A DNA stretch of 64,000 nt from Calonectria ilicicola (lineage: Eukaryota > Ascomycota > Sordariomycetes > Hypocreales > Nectriaceae), in assembly GCA_020809705.1 (NCBI GenBank), contig CP085836.1:1178001-1242000 (forward strand), read 5' to 3'. The notes under the pieces are model-generated. The model ran no database searches. It was not told where the DNA came from and saw nothing but the letters and a program-made list of their open reading frames with translations. A program made the position numbers and the translations under genes. Numbering within the stretch: position 1 is the stretch's first letter; each line of letters opens with the position of its first letter. This document shows positions 24,701 through 34,708 of this stretch, in pieces.

Positions 24701-25715
24701 CGGGAACCAAGGCCGATGGGAAGAGGCAGAGAAGCTGTTTGTGCAAGTGATGGAGACTCGCAAGACCAAGCTAGGAGTTGACCATCCCTCTACACTGAAC
24801 AGTATGGGCAATCTTGCATCAACATATATGAACCAAGGCCGATGGGAAGAGGCAGAGAAGCTATTTGTGCAAGTGATGGAGACTTGCAAGACCAAGCTAG
24901 GAGTTGACCATCCCTCTACACTGACCAGCATGAACAATCTTGCATCAACATACGGGAACAAAGGCCGATGGGAAGAGGCAGAGAAGCTACAGGTGCAAGT
25001 GATGGAGACTTGCAAGACCAAGCTAGGAGTTGACCATCCTGATACACTGACCAGCATGAACAATCTTGCATTAACATACGGGAACCAAGGCCGATGGGAA
25101 GAGGCAGAGAAGCTACAGGTGCAAGTGATGGAGACAAGCAAGACCAAGCTAGGAGTTGACCATCCCTCTACACTGACCAGTATGGGCAATCTTACATCAA
25201 CATATATGAACCAAGGCCGATGGGAAGAGGCAGAGAAGCTACAGGTGCAAGTGATGGAGACAAGCAAGACCAAGCTAGGAGTTGACCATCCCTCTACACT
25301 GACCAGTATGGGCAATCTTGCATTAACATACAGGAACCAAGGCCGATGGGAAGAAGCAGAGAAGCTACAGGTGCAAGTGATGGAGACTTGCAAGACCAAG
25401 CTAGGAGTTGACCATCCCTCTACACTGACCAGCATGAACAATCTTGCATCAACATACGGGAACCAAGGCCGATGGGAAGAAGCAGAGAAGCTACAGGTGC
25501 AAGTGATGGAGACAAGCAAGACCAAGCTAGGAGTTGACCATCCCTCTACACTCACTAGTATGGCCAATCTAGCTTTTACTTGGAAAAGCCAAGGCCGACA
25601 TAATGATGCCTTAGCCTTGATGGAGACCTGTACTGCGGCTCAACACAAAGTCTTGGGACCTATTCATCCTAATACTATCTCATCTGCTTCTACTGTAGAA
25701 GAGTGGAAAATTTAG
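21767..25715 (+). CDS. NB-ARC-TPR NOD-like receptor with candidate N-terminal amyloid motif
   Basis: A STAND ATPase of the kind that senses non-self or damage in fungi. Exons: 21767-21863, 21920-22073, 22121-25715; introns of 56 and 47 bp. The frame is kept, giving about 1281 residues. Residues 1-32 (exon 1) hold SFHGPIYGRNVFAGN followed by TINGRNVQVNL, an imperfect repeat with GRNV at 12-15 and 23-26, like the short N-terminal amyloid signalling motifs of fungal receptors. A linker (IPFSRDPNFVPRGDILD) leads into the P-loop VGLGGVGKSQ (about 78-87), Walker B CIILDSADD (about 160-168), ITTRNR (about 197-202), and a winged-helix end MHGLVQLSTRRWLE. An acidic SDSDSDSESEND tract precedes 17 near-identical 42-residue TPR units (RWEEAEKL...) from about residue 529, then a diverged last unit. 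No lesion was found. The first 5-prime splice site (GTCTGT) is weak but fits frame and family sequence. Confidence 0.92.
23453..25594 (+). repeat. Coding tandem repeat: 17 units of 126 bp (TPR array)
   Basis: Each unit encodes RWEEAEKLxVQVMETxKTK LGVDHPxTLxSMxNLAxTYxNxG with changes concentrated at a few positions: after EKL (F, E or Q), after MET (C, R or S), after HP (S, D, Y or H), before NLA (N, G or A) and after TY (M, G, R or S). The nucleotide sequences are otherwise almost the same, which means recent homogenisation or expansion. Long antisense open frames across this stretch are artefacts of the repeat. Confidence 0.95.
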
Positions 25716-25770
25716 AATGCAATTAATTAAGTGATACTCCTTTTCTATTCTGATAACTCAAGATTGAATA

Positions 25771-27613
25771 ACGTACATGATAAGCGAGCGCCCCAAAAAT
25801 CCCTCATACACAATACAAACCATTTGATCAAATACTTCTCAACAATTAACAATGTCCCAATTAAACACTGAAGCTAAAACTCTCCTTTCCCTTCAGGCCC
25901 TTCAAAGGAACCCAAAATTAAGTCTACGAAAAGCAGAAGCAGTCTATGGAGTGAGTCGCCGGCGGCTGCGTCGTCGGCAAAAGGGAATTCAGTCTCGAAG
26001 TGGTACCATTCCTAATTCACGAAAGCTATCTGATCTAGAAGAAGAGATTATTGTCAACTTTATCCTAGACCTAGATTTGCGAGGATTTCCTCCCCGGCTT
26101 CATAGTGTTGAAGAAATGGCTGATCGATTACTTGCTGATCGAAATGCATCACCTATTGGCAAGCGCTGGGCTTCAAACTTTGTCAAGCGCCACCCAGAGC
26201 TCAAAATGCGTTTCTTTCGTAAATATGACTATAAGAGGGCTAAATGCGAAGATCTAAAGATTATTGGCGATTGGTTTCAGCTTGTATTGAATACAATCAG
26301 GAAGTATGGTATTCAATCAGATGATATGTACAACTTTGATGAGACTGGCTTTATGATGGGTGTTATTGCAAGCGGAATGGTTGTAACAGGTGCAGAAAGG
26401 CGTTCAAATCCAAAATTGATCCAGCCTGGAAACCGGGAATGGATAACAGCAATTCAAGCTATTAACACAAGAGGCTGGGCCATCCCGCCATTTCTCATCA
26501 CTGCAGGCCAATATCATCTTACCAATTGGTATCAAGAAAGCAACCTCCCGGACGATTGGGCTATTGCAACCACCCAAAATGGCTGGACCGATAATAAAGC
26601 AGGTCTTGAGTGGCTGAAGCACTTTAATCACCATACAAGCAATCGATCAATTGGTCGCTATCGTCTTCTAATCCTTGACGGCTATGAAAGTCACCATTCG
26701 GTCCAGTTTGAGGAATATTGCAAGGACAACAAAATCATCACGCTTTGCATGCCGCCTAATTCATCTCATCTACTTCAGCCACTTGATGTTGCATGCTTTG
26801 GGCCACTAAAAACAGCATATGGGAAGGAAATAGAGCATTTGATCAGATGCTCTATTACCTATATTTCAAAGGCTGACTTCTTCCCAGCCTTTTATAATGC
26901 ACACAAAGCTACCATAACAGAAAAGAATATTAAGGCAGGTTTTAGAGGAGCTGGACTTGATCCTCTAGATCCAGAAAATGTCATATCGAAGCTTGATGTG
27001 CGGCTACAGACTCCAACACCATTCGATCAAGCAATTAACCCACCTACAACCTGGATATCAAAGACTCCAAGGACTATTACTAAGACTAGCTCACAGTCTG
27101 AGTACCTTATAGAACGAATTAGAAGGCTTCGAAGTGCCTCTCCAGAGTCTGTTATTGAGGCATTACAATCGCTTTCTAAGGGAACAAAGAAGGTTATGCA
27201 TGAGATGGTATTATTAAAGTCAAAGATGCGGGATCTTGAACAGGCAAACGAGATACTTAGTAAACGCCGCAGAGCAAAGAGAACCCGACTACAAGATGGA
27301 GGGACAATGACAGTAGCTAGTGCAAGGGAAGCAATTGATCAAATGGATGTAAATACGCAAATACGGGTAGAAACATCGCAAAGTGGTGGTCGAGGGAAGT
27401 CAGCGCGATCGGGGGAGCGGCACTGTGGCACTTGCGGCAAGACTGGTCATAATGCAAGGACATGTCAAGTAATTATTGAGACCTCCGAGGAAGAGGATAG
27501 CAATTAGAATTAATTAATCGGATGCTTTATAGTATTTTTATTCTGGTTTGAAAATAGGGTATAGTAAGAAGTGGGGCGCTCGCTTGTCTGGGGCGCTCGC
27601 TTATCATGTACGT
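25771..27613 (+). mobile_element. Complete Fot1/pogo-type DNA transposon (1843 bp)
   Basis: The ends are perfect 24-bp inverted repeats: 25771-25794 (begins ACGTACATGATAAGCGAGCG) and 27590-27613. They are flanked by the TA target duplication at 25769-25770 and 27614-27615, as expected for the Tc1/mariner-pogo superfamily. The element carries one intact transposase gene on the + strand. It sits 55 bp past the stop of the NB-ARC-TPR receptor, in the same orientation. Just inside the right end the terminal 17 bases are repeated once (27573-27589). Perfect ends and an open gene indicate a recent insertion. Confidence 0.95.
25852..27507 (+). CDS. Fot1/pogo-family transposase with C-terminal zinc knuckle
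   Basis: A 551-residue transposase that would cut and paste the element through its terminal repeats in the nucleus. The start ATG at 25852 is the first in the element. Domains: an N-terminal helix-turn-helix (KLSLRKAEAVYGVSRRRL, residues about 22-45), a CENP-B-type DNA-binding region (DLEEEIIVNFILDL to KRWASNFVKRHPELK, about 62-125), and a DDE endonuclease with the three acidic blocks MYNFDETGF, LLILDGYESHH and HLLQPLDVACFG. Near the C-terminus, after a coiled coil, a CxxCxxxGHxxxxC zinc knuckle is visible (CGTCGKTGHNARTC). The length is normal for the family. All catalytic residues are present and there is no stop or frameshift, so the gene is probably functional. Confidence 0.95.
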   Translation: MSQLNTEAKTLLSLQALQRNPKLSLRKAEAVYGVSRRRLRRRQKGIQSRSGTIPNSRKLSDLEEEIIVNFILDLDLRGFPPRLHSVEEMADRLLADRNASPIGKRWASNFVKRHPELKMRFFRKYDYKRAKCEDLKIIGDWFQLVLNTIRKYGIQSDDMYNFDETGFMMGVIASGMVVTGAERRSNPKLIQPGNREWITAIQAINTRGWAIPPFLITAGQYHLTNWYQESNLPDDWAIATTQNGWTDNKAGLEWLKHFNHHTSNRSIGRYRLLILDGYESHHSVQFEEYCKDNKIITLCMPPNSSHLLQPLDVACFGPLKTAYGKEIEHLIRCSITYISKADFFPAFYNAHKATITEKNIKAGFRGAGLDPLDPENVISKLDVRLQTPTPFDQAINPPTTWISKTPRTITKTSSQSEYLIERIRRLRSASPESVIEALQSLSKGTKKVMHEMVLLKSKMRDLEQANEILSKRRRAKRTRLQDGGTMTVASAREAIDQMDVNTQIRVETSQSGGRGKSARSGERHCGTCGKTGHNARTCQVIIETSEEEDSN

Positions 27614-27638
27614 TACCTAATTGCTTCTATATTATAAG

Positions 27639-27868
27639 TGTAAGAATGTGGGACCAAGAGGACCAATCTGGACGCCGCACCAAATGCGTACTAGCGCAAG
27701 CACTATAGGGCAAGGACGTCCACAAGAACATTATGTAGTGAGCGCAGACGAACAGTTCTACTGTTCGTCAAGTTGAAGTCTTGGTAATAAGAACGGAGGT
27801 CTATTGCGGTCCCATTCGTGATTCACCCCATTCGTGATTCACCCCAGTCGTGAATCCAGTTCTTTACA
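27639..27868 (+). mobile_element. Solo LTR, family B, copy 3, with 5-bp target duplication
   Basis: A 230-bp sequence begins TGTAAGAATGTGGG and ends TTCTTTACA, flanked by ATAAG at 27634-27638 and ATAAG at 27869-27873. It matches copy 1 at 20391-20605 closely, and carries a short internal tandem duplication of ATTCGTGATTCACCCC that explains its extra length. It lies 25 bp beyond the Fot1-type element. Confidence 0.88.
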
Positions 27869-28137
27869 ATAAGATCCTATCAATATCCAACTTATACATA
27901 GTTTCTTATCCCATTACTACTATATAACAGCCCATTTCTCATCTACTCTCTATCTCCTAGAGCCCTACTAAGTGCAAAACATAATACTCCTATCCCACTC
28001 ATATTATAGAAGAAATCTGCGCAATAAGCCTATTCTGAATTGAGAGTTAAAAGGTCAGAAATGACCAAAAACTGGTTAGGGCAACCCTTTCTGGTTTTAC
28101 GTACTGCTGCGTTCATATTCATTTTCATCTGGGCACA

Positions 28138-28737
28138 GTGCTGAGCCACACGACGCCACAAGGGGTCCGTGCGGTTAAACTTTCAACATTCGAATTATCG
28201 CGTCTTATTTCCGGCCTCTACTGTACTACAGCACAAAGCTGCTTGATCCGATTCAAGATCTTGATCAGTCTGAGAGATTTGTATAGCGACAAGTATACTA
28301 ACAGTGGAGGCATGGCGGATTATGAGGAAGCAATTCACATGACCCGGAATGTTTTCAACATGGTCTCAACTGGTGCTTCTTCAAAAGGCTTCATGTTGAA
28401 TAACGACAGTTATTTATTTACAGCATCTATGGAAGAATTAAACCACGGAGATTTAAATCAGGGTAGAAGACTGTTGAAATAAATGCAAAACATGATAATT
28501 CCGTCTGTATCGCAGATCAACTTTGCAAATGAACTGTGATACATGTTCTGGCTCAACACAGTAATTTTGGACCTTAATCATACTATTAACTCAGCTGAGG
28601 AGGCATTCAAGCTCGGTAGGGAAGATGCCTCATTCACAGTTACTATTCTGGTTAATCTTGGCATTCTTATGCGGAACAGGCCTGAACATGACAGATCCAC
28701 GCTAGATCCCAAGTTGGCCATGTCTGCATCCTGTTAA
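28138..28737 (+). pseudogene. TPR-repeat protein remnant
   Basis: Two open stretches (28138-28482 and 28543-28737) resemble successive TPR units found in fungal TPR/CHAT proteins: DLYSDKYTNSGGMADYEEAI and, after a break with stops, TINSAEEAFKLGREDASFTV with VTILVNLGILMRNR. The spacing between the two is about that of one damaged unit. There is no start, no nucleotide-binding domain and no C-terminal CHAT protease. I read this as the eroded middle of a TPR gene; which kind of TPR protein is unclear. Confidence 0.5.
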
Positions 28738-30060
28738 GCTAGTAAAGCCACACCACGAAATCACATTGACGGACATGGAACACTAAGCAATTCGTCAGCG
28801 CACTTTGGGCAAAGATTAAACAAGCCAGAGCATTGTTTTATCCCGACGAAGCCATTTTGTTGCATTGTCACGGTAACCGGTCGGTCCCAGCCCAGAAGAA
28901 CATTAGACCGCGTTCTGCACTCGGATTATCTTGGTGCTTGCCTTGAAAGAAATTTGGAATAGCCTAAAAAGGGCGGTGGCAAGTATAGAGTCCCAAGAGT
29001 GCCATGAGTGGACGAGCAATGACAGTTGACAATTTTTCAGACCTAATGTAACACGCGAGTCTAGCGAATGCATGCGGGCGTTGTCTCGAACACTGATTCC
29101 CAAGTCTAGAGTTCTTTAAGATAGAGCCACAGAATTTGGACCAAAAAGATCTCGCTGCGGGGCCATCTGCTTCTCATTCGATGCGTGAGGTCACACTGCC
29201 AGACTCTGTCTGTGATGCTGATGAACATTATTCGGCAGATATTTGCTTGTGAGCTTGAGCTGGTCGCTTTTGCCTGGAGGGGAATAGCGGAGAAGATGAG
29301 ATTAGCGGGATAGGGGAAATATGTACGCATAGCTCCGTTTCATCGTCTATGGAGCAAAAGAGAATCCAATCAAGGTTTTTATCGACTATGTCACCGACTA
29401 CAGCACAGAAGATCTACAAGTATTCATACGTGTTCTGTTATTTGGACTCTTGGCACTGGGGTAGTTCAAGGTTGTGGACACGGTAACCCACGAGCATTCC
29501 TACTCCAAACACGGACGTGGCTCCTCCGCCTTGGCATCGACAGCCTACTTGGGTCCAAGGGAAACCTGGAAGTATTTCATGGTTGCCTAGCCGATATTTG
29601 GTGTGGAAAAGCCCTAAGTTTGAAGCTACCAGGGTTCGAATACACGGGAGGATTCTGGCACTTGAGTACCCAGACATCTGCGATGATGTGGATCCCTGCT
29701 GTTTTTACACAGTTATAGCCTGCTTTATTTTTGGATTTTGGATTTGGTTAATCCTAGCTCCTCCAAATTACTGAGTGAACAGATTGAATTGGGACAAAAG
29801 TCCAATGTGATAGAACACACTCACACACACATCACGCTCAAAAAAGTCATGAGACATTTGTGAGTTGAGTTGTAAGGGAGAACGAAACCTGAAGGGTCAA
29901 GTGGATTGAGTAAATGAAAACAAAGCTCCCACCCTAGCCAGGCTCAAATAAATATCACTAAGACCACCTGATCGGCTAGTTCCTCAAAAAAGAAGTCTCA
30001 AAATAATCGCAAAGTTGTGTATTGAATAATACATCGTGGGTGGCGTTGGCGTTGAGACTA
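28738..30060. other. No gene; contains a family A LTR fragment
   Basis: No coding signature. A fragment at about 29680-29709 (GATGATGTGGATCCCTGCTG and ending TTTTTACA) matches the 3-prime end of LTR family A; upstream of it the match fades, and no target duplication is found. A CA-rich tract lies at 29817-29832. Confidence 0.45.
29680..29709 (+). repeat. Fragment of LTR family A (3-prime end)
   Basis: About 30 bp matching the last bases of the solo LTR at 19914-20118 with a few substitutions. A weak similarity near 29473 to the start of that LTR suggests that the whole copy may once have spanned 29473-29709, but the flanking pentamers differ. Confidence 0.5.
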
Positions 30061-30063
30061 ACT

Positions 30064-30165
30064 GCCCTTTAACAAAAAGACCAGTGTTAACTTGCTGCGA
30101 GGTAATTAGTCTACTAGCTGAGTGAATTTTGAGAAGTTGAGGGTTCGAATCCCCGTCCCCAACAC
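30064..30165 (+). repeat. tRNA-like (SINE-type) sequence with Pol III B box
   Basis: Contains AAAGACCAGTGTT and, about 70 bp on, GAGGGTTCGAATCCCCG. The latter includes a perfect match to the tRNA T-loop/B box GGTTCGAATCC. The stretch resembles 55325-55425, which starts with the same AAGACCAGTGTT and ends with GGGTTCGAACC. I cannot fold either into a proper tRNA, so a tRNA-derived SINE is more likely than a tRNA gene. Confidence 0.45.
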
Positions 30166-30635
30166 AATATTAGTTTGTACGATACCGTGATAAAGGTGGT
30201 TACATTGAGAGTAGTGGCGATAAGGGCAATAACCTGGTATCTTGGACTCAAGCAGTGGCAATAATACAAGGGTAGTTATAGGGTTGGGCGATATGAACTA
30301 GGCGAACCCAATAAATGATGTGGGTTGAACCTGGAACTGTGTTCTATTGGCTGCAACTCTTTGAGGCTGAGGTGCAATGTTTTCGGGTAATGCGGCGCTC
30401 AAATTGGGGTAAGAGAGTAATGATGATTCTATGGTTAGCGGCGGTGGTAGTAGCGGTTTTTTGGGATCGAGCAGTGTGCATATTTGCCGCTTAGTTACAA
30501 GCTCGGTTGCTAGTGCCTAGAATGCTCCCGTTGTCGGATATTTGGATCCTCCCTTGCATTTATATTCCCCAAGGAGCGGACATCAGTGGTACGTAAGTCA
30601 TGCTGCTTGACGTCAAGATTCCAAAAGTATTACAT
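30166..30635. other. No recognisable gene
   Basis: No coding signature or repeat end that I can support. A short run of GGCGGTGGTAGTAGCGG lies near 30439. It precedes the hydrolase remnant. Confidence 0.4.
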
Positions 30636-30745
30636 AGTCCATGTGTGGCTATTTTGGGTACCTGGATCCGCTACGAAACTGGTTCGGCATCCTACAATCT
30701 TTATCGGCCATTCCTTCGGAGGCATTGTGATCAAAGCTCCAAGTA
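30636..30745 (+). pseudogene. Alpha/beta-hydrolase remnant with GHSFGG nucleophile motif
   Basis: A short + strand stretch reads TIFIGHSFGGIVIKA, the nucleophile-elbow block (GxSxG) of the SesB-like lipases/esterases that occur as N-terminal domains of, or as partners to, fungal NOD-like receptors. Stops flank it on both sides and the histidine and aspartate blocks are not visible. The 110-bp fragment lies about 5 kb downstream of the intact receptor gene. The motif itself is clear; assignment to the SesB type is an inference from its wording (IFIGHS.GG.VIK). Confidence 0.5.
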
Positions 30746-31833
30746 AAGTGACGATTATCTGATTTCAGCATAGCAAATTCAAACTTGAGATAGGAACTAT
30801 TACGTTCTTAGCTATTTGGTAGTATCTAGGACTGTACAGAGACTATCATTTCTTTTTTGTGCCTTTCAATGTTATACCGACACTGCTTTGTGAGCTGCCT
30901 TGAGATCATGCAGCCGCGAAACACCCAGGTAGAGAGCAATATCAATCGTTGGTTGCCCCTCATGGTCGACCCGACGGCACCCCCTCGCGAGTTGGTACGT
31001 TGATTCAAATAAAGACCTTCTTTGAGTATCGGAAAATGAGGGGGTTTTAGTAAGTCATGTTTTCACTCGAATAAAGATATCAAGGGAATGTTCCAAGCTA
31101 AGCTACGTAGATGGTATCAGAGGACGCGAAGCATGTGGGTGTCGCATATGAGAAGATCTAAATTGAGCGATTTCGTAGATAAGGCTCAAGGCAGTAGTGA
31201 TACAAATTGAAGAACTAGGGTGCCATCTTTCCCGAGCGTTAACCGGAGCAGATCAATACAGATAGCCACCGTTAGTTCTCTGGAGTAATTTTCGATGAGC
31301 TAGGCACAGGGTGAGTGAATGGTAATAAAAAGTACAAGATCTCATGAAGAGCACAGTGTGTCGCGTTTTTGACTCTCCGACTGTAGTTGCTGATTAGCGA
31401 AAATATCTTTGACAAATGATTTTACAATTGCAAGGGTAGTATCCTGTGAAGAGCAGTACCTGGCGAAGAGCCTTATAACTTAAAAGGTTAACTTTGGAAT
31501 GAAGTGTGGAGGGTAGACTATGGACTCTATTGGCTTGCGAAGGGCGGGACTGTACCTAAATGCGACCTCTCAATTGTAAATAGCGACGTTCCATGAAGGG
31601 CAACAACAATAATTACCAAGCTCCGCAAAAAAGAAAGAAAAAAAGAAAGAAGAAGGACAAGCGCAAACATTTCCGCGTCGAATATATTTATGATCAAACA
31701 AAGACACCTATCCGTTAATTCCATATGTAGCTCATTGCTACTAATAATCGCATAACTCCTTCCATCATCGAGCCTTTAGCAGTGATGATAATAATATTGC
31801 CCATATTGTCCCAATATTGCATAACTCCCTGCG
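30746..31833. other. No recognisable gene
   Basis: No supportable coding sequence. An A/G-rich low-complexity tract (AAAGAAAGAAAAAAAGAAAG) lies at 31628-31655. Repeated words such as ATAATATTGCCCATATTG and CCAATATTGCATAACTCC occur at 31785-31830, close to the 3-prime end of the Ulp1-type gene. Confidence 0.4.
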
Positions 31834-34048
31834 TTACAGCTTCTTCAGTGGTGACAACGGTAATGCGGCTATGCGTAGCTTGACGTCGCGGATACGTTCA
31901 TAGGCCTCAAGAGCTGCCTTGGTTTCATCACGCAGTTCCTTAATCTCAGCGATCTCCTCTTCTGCATCTTGGACCTGACTAGCACAGTGTCCCAAAACAT
32001 CCCTTAACCCATCCTCCACACTAACCTTGCACTTTAAAAACCCGATTTGTGCCTTAGAGCTGAAGTCAGATGGGAGTTGTGTACGTTTATTAAGGTTAGT
32101 GGAACATTTTTCCATTACAGCCAGTATTGCCTTGGCCTGCTCCAACTGTTGTTCTGCTTTACCGAGAACTGTAGTTGACTCCATGATTTGTGATTTTTTG
32201 AGGGATATATTTCTGTCAATCATGTCCATTGCTATTGCATCGAGCATCTTGCCGGTGGCAACCTGGCTGGAGTCGTTCGTATCTTTGGGGGGTTGTTTGT
32301 CATCATCATCTAAGCTGGGACTGGTGGGGTCGGGAATCATAACCGGCGGGCTAGATGATCTAAAAGGGGCCGGCCGTAAAATTATCAGACTTTTTTCGAC
32401 ACCTTCCTGGTCACCATAATCTGCGATGGAGATAATTTGATCTGGGGCGAGCATCAAGTCTAGCAGGCCTTGTCGCTCATGTTTTAGATCAATGGTCTTA
32501 GGGATAGGGTTCTTGGAAAGAAGGCTTTTGAGAAAGACAAGGGCATATACGCCGCAGCTTACACTATCACTCTGCTGAGGAACTGTCTGTCATGTGTGAG
32601 CAAGTAGTAAACGTGGTTGGGGGGGCGGAACATGTACTCACTGCATTTGCAAAGCTGAAACTGTTTTTCTGGCAACGTTGTTGCACCCATTCCTTGACTT
32701 TCTTGTTCACCGCGCCTGCTCTTGCGTTGGACCTCAGGGAGTCGTACAACTCGCATTGGACGTCCATGCCAGTGTTGGATACTTGGATGCGACAGAGCGA
32801 CCAATGTTGGCTTTGCCGGTCATGAACGGGGGTATAGTAACATATGTCAGGCCCAAAATCACTCAGAGGTTGCGGTAACAGGTGGGTGCTGTCGGGATCA
32901 AGCCATAGGGGATCTAGGACGCGAGTCTTTGGGCTGGGATAGGCGGAGGCCAAGGCTTTGGAAACGGTCGCGAGAACATCGCTGCTCATGGCCACATCTT
33001 TGGAGAGCTCCTCATAAATTTTCCCGGCCTGGCCAATGGTTTGGTCCTGTCGGTTGCGTTTGTTTGAAGACGGCGCACCCAAGTTACAGGGTAATGAGCC
33101 GGAGAAGGACAGGCGGCGTTTGATTGCCTTTGAACCGGGGGTGACATGGTGCAGACTCAATGAGTCTCGGTCATTGCCAGAAAAATCATCGAAGGGGGCT
33201 CGACGGCCAAGTTCAGGAGAGCCAACGTCGGAAGAGCCAGCGTCGGAACAGCCGCCGCCAAAAGAGCCAGGTTCGGGATTGTCATCCATGTTGTCAAAGT
33301 CCGGGGCGAGAATTCCTGTGTTGCTGGAAACTTGCTTTTTAACCAGTGCTTGCAGCGCGTCTCGTGCCTTGGCGACGGTTTGCTTGTTGAATTTGATGCC
33401 TTCTGGTTTTGAGGCCGAAATCCGAAGCACACCCTCGGGGTCCCATAAAGATTGCAGAGGTATATGGTTAGCTATGGCAAGTTCGGTGATGGCTTTGAGT
33501 TGGCTGAGAGTTTCGAGAGAAAACGGGTCATTAGACCTCGTCCTGGCAGCCCGAACATCGTCAGGGACCCAGCCCGAACCATCCCAAGTCGTTGTGAGGT
33601 AATTGTGGATAGCTTGCTGACGACCAAAGTTGCGCTCACGCTCCTGGCGCTGCCTCTCATTGGGGAGTAGCCTCGTAGCCTCTTCGCCAAGACTGTGCAG
33701 CATAGGAACTCGTTCCTTGATGCTTTCAAGCGTTGAGGCTTGAAGCTTCGGGGGATAGGTCTCGATGATGCTCTGAAGCTGGTTTCGCACGTTTAGCTCC
33801 CGCTTGGTTGAGTTAAAGTCTATGTCAACGACGGTTGTGAGAGTATGCTGGGTCTGCGGGGGCAAGTAAGAAGAGGGCGTGCGTGCCAGAGTACAAGACT
33901 CACTCACAAGAAACTGAGAAGCCAAAGGGTCGTGGGAGCTTACCGAGGGCGCACCAACGCCTCGAGCCCACTTGAGAGGTTTTGGGGGCGACAATTCAAC
34001 CGTAGACTTTCCGGGAGCTGGAGCGAGACCTCGCTGCGTAGAAGCCAT
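31834..34048 (-). CDS. Ulp1-type (C48) cysteine protease domain protein
   Basis: Ulp1 proteases cleave SUMO or related conjugates. Model: start ATG at 34048; exons 34048-33908, 33853-32642 (first intron 33907-33854, 54 bp, optional because it is in frame) and 32574-31834 (intron 32641-32575, GTGAGT...CCTCAG). That gives about 697 residues. The first 350 residues are low-complexity with a conserved-looking block (NQLQSIIETYPPKLQ to LLPNERQRQER). The catalytic domain follows: HWSLCRI (His), CELYDSL (Asp) and, only after splicing, AQSDSVSCGVYALVFL with the oxyanion Gln and the nucleophile Cys. The C-terminal 190 residues are a coiled coil (KAEQQLEQAKAILAVMEK; DAEEEIAEIKELRDETK). No lesion was found. 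It is divergent from the gene at 34709, 660 bp apart, which suggests a shared promoter. The substrate is unknown; the family also occurs in transposon-borne genes. Confidence 0.85.
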
Positions 34049-34708
34049 TCGGCGATATGCAATGGTGGTATCAAGGTGAATGGATGAATAATGTGGTGGT
34101 GCACTTAGTGACAAACGACTCTTGCGTCAACAAAAACTTGGAGAAACGCATGCATAGCGGGATGGATGCAGTGAATCACGCGACGAAGAATGAAGGGTGC
34201 AGCGGCGTCTGCAGCGACGTCTGAAATCCAGTACTGAGGCAAGTGACTGGATGTATTGTTCATTCTCCATTAGTGTGGCGTTTGACAAGAAATTGAATTG
34301 TTGTCACCTCGCTTCCATTTTCTGACAGCGAAGGGGTGTGGCTGCCGTTGGAGCGTTTGTGCATTATGCATGTTGCGTGTGGTGGTGGTCAAAGCGCTCG
34401 CTCGCCGCCTTCCATGACAACTTACGTCTCAAGAAACAGGTAGAGAGGTACTTGGTTTTTTCTTTTTTTTTTTGCTTTTTCTCGTCCCCTGCCACCACAT
34501 GCGCGGCAGTGCTCACACAGTCTCTGTGCATTGGTCAGCCGAATCGAACAAAATGCGCGCGCGCTTATCCTCCCACCATTCGCGTCTCCGCCGCCATAGG
34601 TAGAATTCTAGCAGCCTGCCCCTTGCTGAACTGGTTGACGATGGTCTCTCCTGGTTTCTCTCCCCCTCCCCTTGTCTTCGTTCATCCACCCATCTACTTG
34701 CACATTGA
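34049..34708. promoter_or_regulatory. Shared divergent promoter region
   Basis: The 660 bp between the two divergent starts would hold both promoters. It contains a pyrimidine-rich run near 34457-34480 (TTTTTTCTTTTTTTTTTTGC) of the type common in fungal promoters. No individual factor site is claimed. Confidence 0.4.

Noticed and set aside
24329..25567. Long antisense open frame (over 400 codons) opposite the TPR array
   Set aside because: It exists only because a 126-bp repeat without antisense stops is copied many times; the + strand has the NB-ARC-TPR domain order.
23453..25594. CRISPR-like regular spacing
   Set aside because: The repeats are coding TPR units with no unique spacers, in a fungal genome.
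30064..30165. tRNA gene
   Set aside because: A good B box is present, but acceptor and anticodon stems do not pair and no clear A box is at the right distance.
31834..34048. Reading the Ulp1-type gene as a pseudogene because the first long frame ends before the catalytic Cys
   Set aside because: A phase-0 intron with normal GTGAGT...CAG ends restores the Gln and Cys motifs exactly, so the gene is intact.
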